Assembly: GCA_902566925.1 (NCBI GenBank)
Contig: CACFKO010000002.1
Location: 68,052-132,051, forward strand
Reading direction: 5' to 3'
Length of the DNA: 64,000 nucleotides
Origin: an uncultured Pelagibacteraceae bacterium
GTDB taxonomy: Bacteria; Pseudomonadota; Alphaproteobacteria; Pelagibacterales; Pelagibacteraceae
Shown piece by piece: positions 8,469 to 17,867 of the stretch; the first letter of the stretch is position 1, and the number at the start of each line of letters is the position of its first letter. Both the position numbers and the translations under genes were made by a program. Below the pieces are notes generated by a model, which was not told the DNA's origin, did not search any database, and saw nothing but the letters and a program-made list of their open reading frames with translations.

Positions 8469-9263
8469 ATGAGTGAAAAACTATTAGATGTTCAAAATCT
8501 AACAATGAAATTTGGAGGTCTAATCGCAATTGATAATCTCAGCTTCTCTGCAAAAAAAGATCATATAACCTCTATAATTGGTCCTAATGGAGCTGGAAAA
8601 ACTACAGTATTTAATTGTTTGACTGGATTTTATAAAGCGACAGCAGGCTCAATGTTTTTGAACAAAGAGAATAATAAAATGGATTTAAAGAAATTTTCTG
8701 ATTTTAAAGTCGCTCAAAAAGCAGGCGTAGCTAGAACTTTTCAAAATATTAGACTGTTTCCACAAATGTCAGTGTTAGAAAATATGATGGTGGCTCAACA
8801 CAACAAACTTATGACGGCATCTGGTTTTAGCATTCTTGGCCTTATCAATTCAAAATCTTACTTACAAAAAGAGAAGGAAGCGATAGAAATTTCAAAATAT
8901 TGGTTAGACATCATCGGACTAACAAATAGAGCGGATGATAATGCTGGAGACCTTCCTTATGGAGATCAAAGAAAATTAGAAATTGTAAGAGCAATGTGCA
9001 TTGAACCTCACCTTTTATGTTTGGATGAACCTGCAGCAGGATTAAATGCAAAAGAGTCAGCTGAATTAAATAAATTACTTAAATTCATAAAAAATGACAA
9101 AAAAACAGGAATTTTATTAATTGAACATGACATGAGTGTTGTTATGGGAATTTCAGATCATGTTGTAGTTTTAAATTATGGAAAAAAAATCTTTGAAGGA
9201 ACGGCAAAAGAAACAAAAAACAGTCCTGAAGTTATCGAGGCTTATTTGGGGACGGAGGATTAA
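8469..9263 (+). CDS. livG: branched-chain amino acid ABC transporter ATPase LivG
   Basis: 264 residues. Walker A GPNGAGKTT (about residues 37-45), the family-specific GVARTFQNIRLFPQMSVLENMMVA segment, a degenerate signature (LPYGDQRKLEI rather than LSGGQ, normal for LivG) and Walker B LLCLDEPAAGLN are all present. It pairs with LivF to drive LivHM. It sits three bases after livM. Confidence 0.94.
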   Translation: MSEKLLDVQNLTMKFGGLIAIDNLSFSAKKDHITSIIGPNGAGKTTVFNCLTGFYKATAGSMFLNKENNKMDLKKFSDFKVAQKAGVARTFQNIRLFPQMSVLENMMVAQHNKLMTASGFSILGLINSKSYLQKEKEAIEISKYWLDIIGLTNRADDNAGDLPYGDQRKLEIVRAMCIEPHLLCLDEPAAGLNAKESAELNKLLKFIKNDKKTGILLIEHDMSVVMGISDHVVVLNYGKKIFEGTAKETKNSPEVIEAYLGTED

Positions 9264-9265
9264 AA

Positions 9266-9979
9266 ATGTTAAATATTAATAAAGTTGAAACTTTTTACGG
9301 CAACATTCAAGCTCTTAGAGGAGTAGATGTGAAAGTTAATGATGGAGAAATTGTTGCTTTAATAGGTTCAAACGGTGCTGGAAAATCAACTTTACTAATG
9401 ACAATAAGTGGAGTTAATAAAGCAGCTACAGGGGAAATACTTTTCGATAGTAAGAGTATAGTTAATATGCCCCCTCACGATATTGTAAATCTTGGAATTT
9501 CACAAGTTCCCGAAGGAAGAAGAATATTTTCAAGATTGACCGTAGAAGATAATTTGAGATTGGGTGCGTCTGTTAATGAAAAAGGTAAAAATTTTGAGCA
9601 AGACTCAAAGGAGGTTTATGATCTTTTTCCTGTTTTAAAAGATCGATTATCACAAAGGGGCGGAACTTTATCAGGAGGAGAACAACAAATGTTAGCTATC
9701 GGAAGAGCTATGATGGCTAGACCTAGAATGCTTTTATTAGACGAACCCTCTTTAGGAATTGCTCCTAAATTAGTTAATCAAATATTTTCATCTATTAAAA
9801 ATATTAATAAAGATAAAAAAGTTACAGTTTTTCTTGTCGAGCAGAATGCCAAAAAAGCGTTAGAACTTGCAGATCGAGGTTATGTTTTAGTTAATGGAAA
9901 AATTTCTTTGGAAGGAGCAGGCAAAGATCTACTTAACAACCCAGACGTGCAAGCCGCTTATTTAGAAGGCGGAAAATAA
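9266..9979 (+). CDS. livF: branched-chain amino acid ABC transporter ATPase LivF
   Basis: 237 residues. Walker A GSNGAGKST, the signature LSGGEQQ, Walker B LLLDEPSLGI and the LivF-type PEGRRIFSRLTVEDNL stretch are present. The C-terminal VEQNAKKALELADRG is very like the partial ATPase at the left edge of the window, suggesting the two are paralogues serving separate importers. It follows livG by two bases. Confidence 0.94.
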   Translation: MLNINKVETFYGNIQALRGVDVKVNDGEIVALIGSNGAGKSTLLMTISGVNKAATGEILFDSKSIVNMPPHDIVNLGISQVPEGRRIFSRLTVEDNLRLGASVNEKGKNFEQDSKEVYDLFPVLKDRLSQRGGTLSGGEQQMLAIGRAMMARPRMLLLDEPSLGIAPKLVNQIFSSIKNINKDKKVTVFLVEQNAKKALELADRGYVLVNGKISLEGAGKDLLNNPDVQAAYLEGGK

Positions 9980-10069
9980 TAATTTTTTGGACAGTTAAGG
10001 TATTTACACAAACTTTTAGTTGTAGTTCAATAACGCAATTTTAATTAATTAATTAAGAAGGGAAGAACA

Positions 10070-11173
10070 ATGATTAGATCAATCAAATATCTAGTTTCTG
10101 TATTTGCTGCCTTGTTAATGTTTGGTTCGTTCTCAGCGAAAGCCGACGTAGTTGTTGCTAGCGCTGGACCAATGAGCGGACAGTACGCATCTTTTGGAGC
10201 TCAGCTTAAAGCTGGCGCTGAAATGTGGGTAAAAGACACTAATGCTGCAGGCGGTATAAACGGAGAAAAAGTTAAATTAGTAATCGGTGATGATGCTTGT
10301 GATCCAAAACAAGCTGTTGCTGTTGCTAACAAATTTGTATCACAGAAAGTTGCCTACGTTGCAGGCCACTTCTGCTCTGGATCTTCAATACCAGCTTCTA
10401 AAGTGTACACAGAAGAAGGTATTATCCAAGTTTCTCCAGCTTCAACAAATCCAAAGTTTACGGATGAAGGTGGACCAAACGTATTCAGAGTTTGTGGAAG
10501 AGATGACCAACAAGGTGAAGTTGCTGGTAATTTTTTAGCAAAAGAATACAAAGGAAAAAAAGTTGCAATTATTCATGACAAAACTGCTTACGGAAAAGGT
10601 TTAGCAGACGCTACTAAAATGAACATGAATAAAGCTGGCTTAAAAGAAACTATGTACGAAGCTATTACAGCAGGTGAAAAAGATTACTCTGCTTTAGTTT
10701 CTAAACTTAAGTCAAAAGGTATTGAAGCAGTTTACCTTGGCGGTTACCACACAGAAGGTGGTTTGATCGTAAGACAAATGAGAGACCAAGGTATGAAAAC
10801 TAAATTAATCAGTGGTGATGCATTAGTTACAGCTGAATACTGGCAAATTACTGGTGATGCTGGCGAAGGTACGTTAATGACTTTCAGCCCGGATCCTAGA
10901 AATAATCCAGAAGCTGCTCCATTAGTTAAGAAGTTTAAAGCTGCAGGTATAGAACCTGAAGGTTATGTACTTTACTCATATGCTGCACTAGAAGTTTTTG
11001 CTCAAGCTGCAAAAATGGCTGGTTCAACAGATAGCAATAAAGTAATGAAAGCTATGAAAAAAGGTAAATTCAATACAGTACTTGGAACTCTAAGCTTTGA
11101 CAAAAAAGGCGATGTGAGTCTACCAGGATATGTATGGTATGAGTGGAGCAAAGGAAATTACAAACAACTGTAA
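10070..11173 (+). CDS. livJ: branched-chain amino acid ABC transporter periplasmic binding protein
   Basis: 367 residues with a signal peptide ending at about SAKA-DVV (residue 25). The type-1 periplasmic binding fold is evident from SAGPMSGQYASFGAQLKAGAE, the LVIGDDACDPKQAVAVANKF stretch, and SPASTNP, as in LivJ/LivK and Leu/Ile/Val binding proteins. A 90-bp gap and a strong GAAGGGAAG ribosome site precede it, suggesting extra expression relative to livF, as is usual for abundant SAR11 binding proteins. A strong terminator follows directly. Ligand specificity is not readable. Confidence 0.92.
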   Translation: MIRSIKYLVSVFAALLMFGSFSAKADVVVASAGPMSGQYASFGAQLKAGAEMWVKDTNAAGGINGEKVKLVIGDDACDPKQAVAVANKFVSQKVAYVAGHFCSGSSIPASKVYTEEGIIQVSPASTNPKFTDEGGPNVFRVCGRDDQQGEVAGNFLAKEYKGKKVAIIHDKTAYGKGLADATKMNMNKAGLKETMYEAITAGEKDYSALVSKLKSKGIEAVYLGGYHTEGGLIVRQMRDQGMKTKLISGDALVTAEYWQITGDAGEGTLMTFSPDPRNNPEAAPLVKKFKAAGIEPEGYVLYSYAALEVFAQAAKMAGSTDSNKVMKAMKKGKFNTVLGTLSFDKKGDVSLPGYVWYEWSKGNYKQL

Positions 11174-11196
11174 TTTTTTTTAATCTATAAAATCAG

Positions 11197-11225
11197 AAAG
11201 GGGGCTTTATAGCCCCCTTTTTTTT
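11197..11225 (+). terminator. rho-independent terminator after livJ
   Basis: AAAGGGGGCT (11197-11206) pairs perfectly with AGCCCCCTTT (11211-11220) and a run of T follows. The csaA ribosome site (AGGAGG) begins two bases after the T run, so csaA is either read through or starts from a promoter inside this region. Confidence 0.9.
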
Positions 11226-11235
11226 AGGAGGTAAA

Positions 11236-11571
11236 ATGGAAATAACATATGATGATTTTAAAAAAGTTAAGATCAAACTAGGTACAGTTTTATCTGTTGA
11301 AAAAAATGAAAAAGCGAGAAAACCGTCTCTAGTTGTTAAAGTGGATTTCGGAAAGGAGATTGGCATAAAACAATCCTCAGCACAAATTACACATTATTAT
11401 TCCAAGGAAAATTTAGTTGGCAAACAAGTTATTGGTGTTTGTAATTTTCCAACTAAAAATATAGCAGGTGTAGTTTCTGAAGTTTTAATATTAGGTGCTA
11501 TAGAAAAGGATGGTAAAGTTGTACTTGTTCATCCATCTCAAGAAGCCGAGAATGGTTTAGATATTGCCTAA
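11236..11571 (+). CDS. csaA: tRNA-binding domain chaperone-like protein CsaA
   Basis: 111 residues forming a single EMAP/tRNA-binding OB fold. The family-diagnostic SSAQITHYY, VIGVCNFPTKNIAG and SEVLILGA segments are visible, as is an LGTVLSVEKNEKARKP start. CsaA proteins have been linked to protein export and bind RNA or peptides; the precise role is unsettled. AGGAGG lies at ideal distance from the ATG. The lysE gene starts immediately at its stop codon. Confidence 0.85.
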   Translation: MEITYDDFKKVKIKLGTVLSVEKNEKARKPSLVVKVDFGKEIGIKQSSAQITHYYSKENLVGKQVIGVCNFPTKNIAGVVSEVLILGAIEKDGKVVLVHPSQEAENGLDIA

Positions 11572-12159
11572 ATGTATCCTGAATTATTAAGCCTTATTAT
11601 ATTCGGTTTTGTGACAGCAATGACACCGGGACCAAACAATATTGCATCATCTTATTCTGGATTTAATTTTGGTTACAAAAAAACATTACCATTAATATTA
11701 GCTGTAATTTCTGGATGGACTTTATTATTAATTTTAATGAATACAGGACTAATTTTAATTTTTAGACAGTATCCATTTATTCAAGAAATTATTCGAATTT
11801 TAGGATCTATATTTTTAGTTTATCTTGCTTATTTGATATCTTTCTCAAAACAATCAAAAGGAACTCCTATAAAAAATCCAATATCGTTTGGCAAAGCTTT
11901 TATACTTCAGTTTATTAACCCTAAAAGTTTAGTAGTCTCAATGACAACTGTTTCAATATTTATTGATCCAGAAAATTATTTACGCGACTCTTTGATAGTA
12001 ATATCGTTTTTTTTCTTAATGGCAGTTTTGAGTATAAATAGCTGGTGTTTAATGGGAATGTATTTAAGAAATTTTGCCACAAGTGAAAAATTTATAAGAA
12101 ATTTTAACTATACAATGTCTTTTTTGCTTATCGTTTGTGTTATTATGTTCTATGTATAG
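11572..12159 (+). CDS. LysE/RhtB family amino acid exporter
   Basis: 195 residues, about six membrane segments. The LSLIIFGFVTAMTPGPNNI motif near the N terminus is the signature of LysE/RhtB exporters, and the FILQFINPKSLV stretch is a second conserved block. It is fused head-to-tail with csaA (start directly after the TAA) and ends three bases before acnA. The exported amino acid is unknown. Confidence 0.85.
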   Translation: MYPELLSLIIFGFVTAMTPGPNNIASSYSGFNFGYKKTLPLILAVISGWTLLLILMNTGLILIFRQYPFIQEIIRILGSIFLVYLAYLISFSKQSKGTPIKNPISFGKAFILQFINPKSLVVSMTTVSIFIDPENYLRDSLIVISFFFLMAVLSINSWCLMGMYLRNFATSEKFIRNFNYTMSFLLIVCVIMFYV

Positions 12160-12162
12160 AGC

Positions 12163-14835
12163 ATGAATTTTAAAAGTAAAAATTCTTTTCAATCGTTAGA
12201 TAAACTAGAAATTTCTGGGAAAACATACCATTTTTATAATTTAGCAAAAGCTGAAAAAAATGGGCTAAAAGGAATCAAAAAACTGCCCAAATCTTTAAAG
12301 GTTCTTTTAGAAAACTTATTACGCTTTGAAGATAATATTACAGTACAAAGCAAACAGATAAAAGGTATTGCAGAGTGGTTAAAAACAAAAAAATCAAAAA
12401 TGGAAATAGCATACAGGCCCGCTAGAATTTTATTACAAGATTATACTGGAATCCCAGCAGTTGCTGACCTAGCTGCAATGAGAGATGCGGTAAAATCTAA
12501 AAATAAAGATCCAAAAAAAATAAATCCTTTATCCACAGTGGACCTAGTAATAGATCACTCCGTGATGGTAGATAATTATGCAAAAAAGGACTCTTTTAAG
12601 AAAAATGTTGAAAGAGAATTCGATAGAAATGGTGAAAGATATTCTTTTTTAAAATGGGGACAGAGTGCTTTTGATAATTTTAGAGTTGTTCCTCCGGGTA
12701 CAGGAATTTGTCATCAAGTCAACTTAGAATATTTATCAAAAGTAGTGTGGTCTTCAGACTCAGAAGGAAAAACATTTGCCTATCCAGATACTTTGGTTGG
12801 AACCGATAGTCACACAACAATGGTAAATGGTTTGTCAGTTTTAGGTTGGGGCGTTGGTGGAATAGAGGCGGAAGCAGCTATGCTTGGGCAACCAATTTCA
12901 ATGTTAATTCCAGAGGTAATTGGTTTTGAAATTAAAGGAAAACTTAAAGAAGGTACAACGGCGAGCGATTTAGTTTTAACAATAGTACAAATGTTAAGAA
13001 AAAAAGGTGTTGTAGGTAAATTTGTTGAATTTTATGGAGAGGGTTTGAAAAATTTATCACTTGCAGATAGAGCAACTATAGCAAACATGGCACCGGAGTA
13101 TGGAGCAACTTGTGGTTTTTTTCCAATTGATGAGGAAACAATAAAATATTTGAGATTTTCTGGGCGAGATGAAAAAACCATTTCCTTAGTTGAAAAATAT
13201 TCTAAAGAACAAGGATTATGGGCAAGCAGTGAAATAGAGTTCACTGATACTATCTCTTTAAATCTAAATTCAGTTGTTCCAAGTATTTCAGGACCTAAAA
13301 GACCACAAGACAAGGTCTTACTTACTGAAGCAGCAAAAAGTTTTGATAAAGTCTTTAAAGAGAATACAAAAAGGAAAATTCCTTTAGAAGCCAAGGTAAA
13401 TAAAAAAGATTTTAAAATTAAAGACGGAGATATTGTAATTGGCGCAATCACATCTTGTACGAATACATCAAATCCAAGCGTGATGATCGGAGCTGGATTG
13501 CTTGCTAAAAAAGCTGTTGAAAAAGGTTTAAAAGTAAAACCTTGGGTTAAAACTTCTTTAGCCCCAGGATCTCAAGTTGTAACTGATTATTTAGAAAAAG
13601 CTGGTTTAAATAAATATTTAGACCAATTGGGTTTTAATCTTGTAGGATATGGTTGCACAACTTGTATAGGAAATTCTGGACCTTTAGATAAAGATATTTC
13701 AGATACTATTCACAAAGAAAATTTATATGCAGTTTCTGTTTTATCCGGAAATAGAAATTTTGAGGGAAGAATTAATCCGGATGTTAAAGCAAATTATTTA
13801 GCATCTCCACCATTAGTAGTTGCTTACGCTTTGGCAGGAAATATGCATCATGATTTATATAAAAATCCTTTAGGCAAAGATCAGAAAGGAAAAGATATAT
13901 TTTTAAAAGACATTTGGCCAACTAATAAAGAAATTGAAGAGTTAATACTAAAATCTATTAATGCTGATATGTTTGTTAAGCGATACTCAAATGTCTCTCA
14001 AGGACCAAAAGAATGGAGCTCAATTAAAACAGATCAAAGTAGTATTTATAATTGGCAGGAAAGCTCAACCTATGTAAAAAGACCGCCTTTTTTTGATAAT
14101 TTACCAGATAAGCCAGAGGGATTTAAAAAAATAAAAGACGCAAGACCACTCTTAATACTCGGAGATACAGTAACAACCGATCATATCTCACCAGCTGGAT
14201 CAATTAAAAAAGATAGTCCAACGGGCGATTATTTTATGAAACACCAAGTGCAACAAAAAGATTTTAACTCTTATGGTGCCAGACGAGGAAATCATGAAGT
14301 TATGTTGAGAGGAACGTTTGGAAATATAAGGATAAGAAATGAAATGGCTCCAGGCACGGAGGGGGGATACACAATATTACAACCAGACGGAAAACAGATG
14401 AGTGTATACGAGGCAGCTGAGGAATATAAAAAAAGAGGTAACAGTCTTGTCGTAATTGCAGGAAAAGAATATGGGACAGGCTCATCTAGAGATTGGGCAG
14501 CTAAAGGAACTAAATTGTTAGGTATAAAAGCAGTTATCGCTGAAAGTTTTGAAAGAATACATAGATCTAATCTTGTTGGAATGGGTATTTTACCCCTTGA
14601 ATTCAAATTAGGTTTTGACAGAAAAAAATTGAATATCAAAGGTACAGAATTATTCACTATTATTGATATTGAAAAAGGAATTAATCCAAGAGCAGAAGTC
14701 AGTTGTGAGATTAAATATGCTGATGGCTCTAGTAAAACTATCAAACTTTTATCAAGAATAGATACTGAAAATGAAATTGAATATTATAAGAATGGTGGAA
14801 TTCTTCAATATGTTCTAAGGAACATGATCAATTAA
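12163..14835 (+). CDS. acnA: aconitate hydratase A
   Basis: 890 residues, full length for the AcnA/IRP1 type. The [4Fe-4S] ligand cysteines lie in TSCTNTSNP and YGCTTCIGNSG. The substrate-binding VVPPGTGICHQVNLE, DSHTTMVNGL and the C-terminal swivel domain (GDTVTTDHISPAG, EYGTGSSRDWAAKG) are all present. It interconverts citrate, cis-aconitate and isocitrate; AcnA-type enzymes can also hydrate 2-methylaconitate. It is directly followed, with no gap, by prpD, then by a tricarboxylate transporter. Confidence 0.95.
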   Translation: MNFKSKNSFQSLDKLEISGKTYHFYNLAKAEKNGLKGIKKLPKSLKVLLENLLRFEDNITVQSKQIKGIAEWLKTKKSKMEIAYRPARILLQDYTGIPAVADLAAMRDAVKSKNKDPKKINPLSTVDLVIDHSVMVDNYAKKDSFKKNVEREFDRNGERYSFLKWGQSAFDNFRVVPPGTGICHQVNLEYLSKVVWSSDSEGKTFAYPDTLVGTDSHTTMVNGLSVLGWGVGGIEAEAAMLGQPISMLIPEVIGFEIKGKLKEGTTASDLVLTIVQMLRKKGVVGKFVEFYGEGLKNLSLADRATIANMAPEYGATCGFFPIDEETIKYLRFSGRDEKTISLVEKYSKEQGLWASSEIEFTDTISLNLNSVVPSISGPKRPQDKVLLTEAAKSFDKVFKENTKRKIPLEAKVNKKDFKIKDGDIVIGAITSCTNTSNPSVMIGAGLLAKKAVEKGLKVKPWVKTSLAPGSQVVTDYLEKAGLNKYLDQLGFNLVGYGCTTCIGNSGPLDKDISDTIHKENLYAVSVLSGNRNFEGRINPDVKANYLASPPLVVAYALAGNMHHDLYKNPLGKDQKGKDIFLKDIWPTNKEIEELILKSINADMFVKRYSNVSQGPKEWSSIKTDQSSIYNWQESSTYVKRPPFFDNLPDKPEGFKKIKDARPLLILGDTVTTDHISPAGSIKKDSPTGDYFMKHQVQQKDFNSYGARRGNHEVMLRGTFGNIRIRNEMAPGTEGGYTILQPDGKQMSVYEAAEEYKKRGNSLVVIAGKEYGTGSSRDWAAKGTKLLGIKAVIAESFERIHRSNLVGMGILPLEFKLGFDRKKLNIKGTELFTIIDIEKGINPRAEVSCEIKYADGSSKTIKLLSRIDTENEIEYYKNGGILQYVLRNMIN

Positions 14836-16338
14836 ATGAGAAATATTAAAGTAAAAGTTTACCCATCTGCTTCAAAACTTAAAAAGAAACAACAATTAGC
14901 TTGGAAAATAGCTGAGATTGCATCTGATAAAGCAAAACTAAATGAAGACGCAATCAATATGGTTATAAATAGGATTATAGATAATGCTTCTGTTGCTATT
15001 GCTTCGTTAAATCGAAAACCAGTTGTTTCCGCGAGACAAATGGCCTTAGCTCATCCAAGAAAAAATGGCGCAACTGTATTTGGAATTAATTCGAAGAAAA
15101 AATATGATTGCGAATGGGCAGCCTGGGCCAATGGAACTGCTGTAAGAGAATTAGATTTTCATGATACTTTTTTAGCAGCTGACTATAGTCATCCAGGAGA
15201 TAATATTCCTGCAATCTTAGCTGTAGCACAACAAAAAAAAATGTCAGGAAAAGATTTAATCAGAGGCATCTTAACTGGTTATGAAGTTCAGGTTAATCTT
15301 GTAAAAGGTATTTGTTTACACGAACATAAAATAGATCATATTGCTCATTTAGGTCCAAGTGTAGCTGCAGGTTTAGGATCATTACTTAAATTAAGTACTG
15401 ACATAATTTATCAGTCTGTCCAACAGGCACTTCATACCACTGTTTCTACTAGGCAGTCTAGGAAAGGAGAAATTTCAAGTTGGAAAGCTTTCGCACCAGC
15501 ACACGCAGGTAAGTTAGCTATTGAAGCTGTAGATAGATGTGTGAGAGGTGAAGGAGCACCTAGTCCAATTTATGAAGGAGAAGACAGCGTGATTGCATAC
15601 GTTCTTTCAGGACCAAAAGCCAAATACACTGTTCCACTTCCAAATATTAATGAAGAAAAAAAAGCAATTTTAGAAACTTACACAAAAGAGCACTCAGCAG
15701 AATATCAGTCACAAGCTCTTATTGATTTGGCAAGAAGCATGCATGAAAGAATTGATAATATTTCAAAAATTAAATCAATAGAGATTCATACGAGCCATCA
15801 TACTCATTATGTAATAGGCACAGGCGCAAAAGATCCACAAAAAATGGATCCTAAAGCAAGCAGAGAAACTTTAGATCATTCTATAATGTACATATTTGCC
15901 GTAGCATTAGAGGATGGAAAATGGCATCATGTTAACTCTTACACTCCAAGAAGAGCAAATAGAAAAAGCACAGTTGCTTTATGGAGAAAAATAAAAACTT
16001 ATGAAGATAAAAAATGGACTAAAAGATACCATGATCGTGATCCTAATAAAAAAAGTTTTGGTGGCAGGGTAGTGATTAAAATGAAAGATGGATCAAAAAT
16101 TGTCGATGAAATATCCGTTGCAGATGCTCATCCAGGTGGAAACAGACCTTTTGAGAGATCTAACTATATAGAAAAATTTCAAACTTTAACCCAAGGAATT
16201 ATTACAGCAAATGAGTCAGAGAGGTTTTTAAAAGTTGTACAAAATTTAAGAAAGCTCAAATCGGGCGAGCTAACTAAACTAAACGTTGAAGTTAAGGGCA
16301 AATTATTGAGAACCAAAAGCAAAAAAGCAATTTTCTAA
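14836..16338 (+). CDS. prpD: 2-methylcitrate dehydratase / MmgE-PrpD family protein
   Basis: 500 residues of the MmgE/PrpD fold. Recognisable parts are the [18 protein letters not shown] motif, [15 protein letters not shown], the [15 protein letters not shown] helix and the C-terminal [13 protein letters not shown]. Length is close to that of E. coli PrpD. The family dehydrates 2-methylcitrate, and some members act on citrate or other hydroxy-tricarboxylates. The partners prpB and prpC are absent from the window. ATG follows the acnA stop directly, so acnA and prpD are translationally linked, supporting a shared tricarboxylate pathway. Confidence 0.88.
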   Translation: MRNIKVKVYPSASKLKKKQQLAWKIAEIASDKAKLNEDAINMVINRIIDNASVAIASLNRKPVVSARQMALAHPRKNGATVFGINSKKKYDCEWAAWANGTAVRELDFHDTFLAADYSHPGDNIPAILAVAQQKKMSGKDLIRGILTGYEVQVNLVKGICLHEHKIDHIAHLGPSVAAGLGSLLKLSTDIIYQSVQQALHTTVSTRQSRKGEISSWKAFAPAHAGKLAIEAVDRCVRGEGAPSPIYEGEDSVIAYVLSGPKAKYTVPLPNINEEKKAILETYTKEHSAEYQSQALIDLARSMHERIDNISKIKSIEIHTSHHTHYVIGTGAKDPQKMDPKASRETLDHSIMYIFAVALEDGKWHHVNSYTPRRANRKSTVALWRKIKTYEDKKWTKRYHDRDPNKKSFGGRVVIKMKDGSKIVDEISVADAHPGGNRPFERSNYIEKFQTLTQGIITANESERFLKVVQNLRKLKSGELTKLNVEVKGKLLRTKSKKAIF

Positions 16339-16392
16339 TTGACTCTTTAAATATTTCTAAATCTAATAAGATTTTAATAAAAAGGGGGAAAA

Positions 16393-17370
16393 ATGCTAAA
16401 TATAAGAAAATTAATAAGCTTATTATTTGCAACTGTTCTTTTCTCGTCAATATCAACACAATCATTCGCAATTGATAAACTTCACTTCCTAATCGGTGGT
16501 GGAGCTGGTGGTGGTTGGGATGGTACTGCTAGAGGAACAGGAGAAGCATTAACAAAAGCTGGCATGCTTAAGAGCGCATCTTTTGAGAATATGTCAGGTG
16601 GTGGTGGAGGAAAAGCTCTATCATTTTTAATTAATACAAAACCTTCGGGAACAGTATTAGTTCAGTCGACTCCTCTTGTTTTAAGATCTATTACAAGACA
16701 CAAAGGTTATGTTAAAGGTAGCGGCGTTCTTTCATACAAAGATGTTGTTCCAATAGCAGGAGTAATCGGTGACTACGGTGCAATCGCTGTAGCAAAGAAC
16801 TCACCTTTTAAAAATTTCAAAGATGTTGTTGCAGCTTACAAAGCTAATCCAAAATCTGTGAAAATGGCTGGTGGATCTGTAAGAGGAAGTATGGACCATT
16901 TGATAGGCGCACTTGCGTTTCAAGAAGCAGGAGCTGATCCAAATCAAGTAGTTTACGTTCCTTATGATGCTGGAGGTAAAGCACTAGCAGGATTGTTATC
17001 TGGAGAAACTCAAATTCTTTCAACTGGTTTGGGAGAGGTCATGGGAGCAAGAGATCAAGTAAATATTATTGGTATTACTGCACCTAAAAGAGTTTCAGAT
17101 GCACCTGACGTTCCAACACTAAAAGAACAAGGTTTTGATGTTCAGTTTGTAAACTGGAGAGGATTTTTCGGACCTCCTGGCATGAGCAATGCAGACAAAA
17201 AAACAATTGCTAAAATGTTAGGCGATGTTCAGAAAACTCCTGAATGGGAAGCTGTTAGAAAAAGAAATGCTTGGGTTAATATTTATAACCCGGACAAGAA
17301 GTTTGTTAAGTTTTTAAAAACACAAACTAAAGAAATGACAGCTCTTATGAAAAAACTAGGAGTAATTTAA
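16393..17370 (+). CDS. tctC: tripartite tricarboxylate transporter substrate-binding protein TctC
   Basis: 325 residues with a signal peptide (cleavage about QSFA-IDK, residue 27). It belongs to the TctC/BugD receptor family: the glycine-rich GGGAGGGWDGTARG stretch near the mature N terminus, then YVPYDAGGKALAGLLSGE and NWRGFFGPPGMS, are conserved. TctC proteins capture citrate or related carboxylates in the periplasm. A strong GGGGG ribosome site precedes the ATG. It is followed by tctB and tctA, giving a complete transporter. Confidence 0.92.
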   Translation: MLNIRKLISLLFATVLFSSISTQSFAIDKLHFLIGGGAGGGWDGTARGTGEALTKAGMLKSASFENMSGGGGGKALSFLINTKPSGTVLVQSTPLVLRSITRHKGYVKGSGVLSYKDVVPIAGVIGDYGAIAVAKNSPFKNFKDVVAAYKANPKSVKMAGGSVRGSMDHLIGALAFQEAGADPNQVVYVPYDAGGKALAGLLSGETQILSTGLGEVMGARDQVNIIGITAPKRVSDAPDVPTLKEQGFDVQFVNWRGFFGPPGMSNADKKTIAKMLGDVQKTPEWEAVRKRNAWVNIYNPDKKFVKFLKTQTKEMTALMKKLGVI

Positions 17371-17396
17371 TCCATCAAGGGTTTAAAGGAGGAGCG

Positions 17397-17867
17397 GTGA
17401 AAATAAGTTCAGTAAAAATTATTTCACTGCTCTTCTTTGTTTTATCGGCCTTTTATCTTTATACAGCGCACCAAATACAAGTATTTTCATTTGATGAAAA
17501 TGCCCCTTTTAATGCCAAAACTTTTCCAATTTATCTTGGCTACGCAGGTATGTTTTTTGCTGGAATAAAAATTCTTTTACCAGAAAAATCAATAGAAGAA
17601 GTAAACCACAATGTTTTGGATTATAAAAAGGTAATTTATCTAGTTATTATTATGATTTTTTATGGACTAACTATTCTTAGAGTTGGCTTCTTTTTGTCTA
17701 CGTCGATTTTTTTACTACTATCTTATTACTTCCTTGGGGAAAGAAGATGGATATTAATGTTAATCTTTTCCTTTCCATTTGTGGCTTTGTTTATGTTTTT
17801 ACTTCATGGAGCTTTAAATATTTATCTTAGAGATCCTTTATTAAAATATTTAGGGATAATTGGATGA
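17397..17867 (+). CDS. tctB: tripartite tricarboxylate transporter small membrane subunit TctB
   Basis: 156 residues with four hydrophobic segments, the size and pattern of TctB. The N-terminal signature includes FDENAPFNAKTFP, and the LGERRWILML stretch precedes the last membrane segments. It starts with GTG at 17397, set by a strong AAGGAGGAG site. The end overlaps the tctA start (ATGA). It partners the large subunit TctA. Confidence 0.87.
   Translation: MKISSVKIISLLFFVLSAFYLYTAHQIQVFSFDENAPFNAKTFPIYLGYAGMFFAGIKILLPEKSIEEVNHNVLDYKKVIYLVIIMIFYGLTILRVGFFLSTSIFLLLSYYFLGERRWILMLIFSFPFVALFMFLLHGALNIYLRDPLLKYLGIIG

Noticed and set aside
13032..14744. Long minus-strand frames opposite acnA
   Set aside because: They arise from codon bias of acnA; no start signals or recognisable domains are seen.
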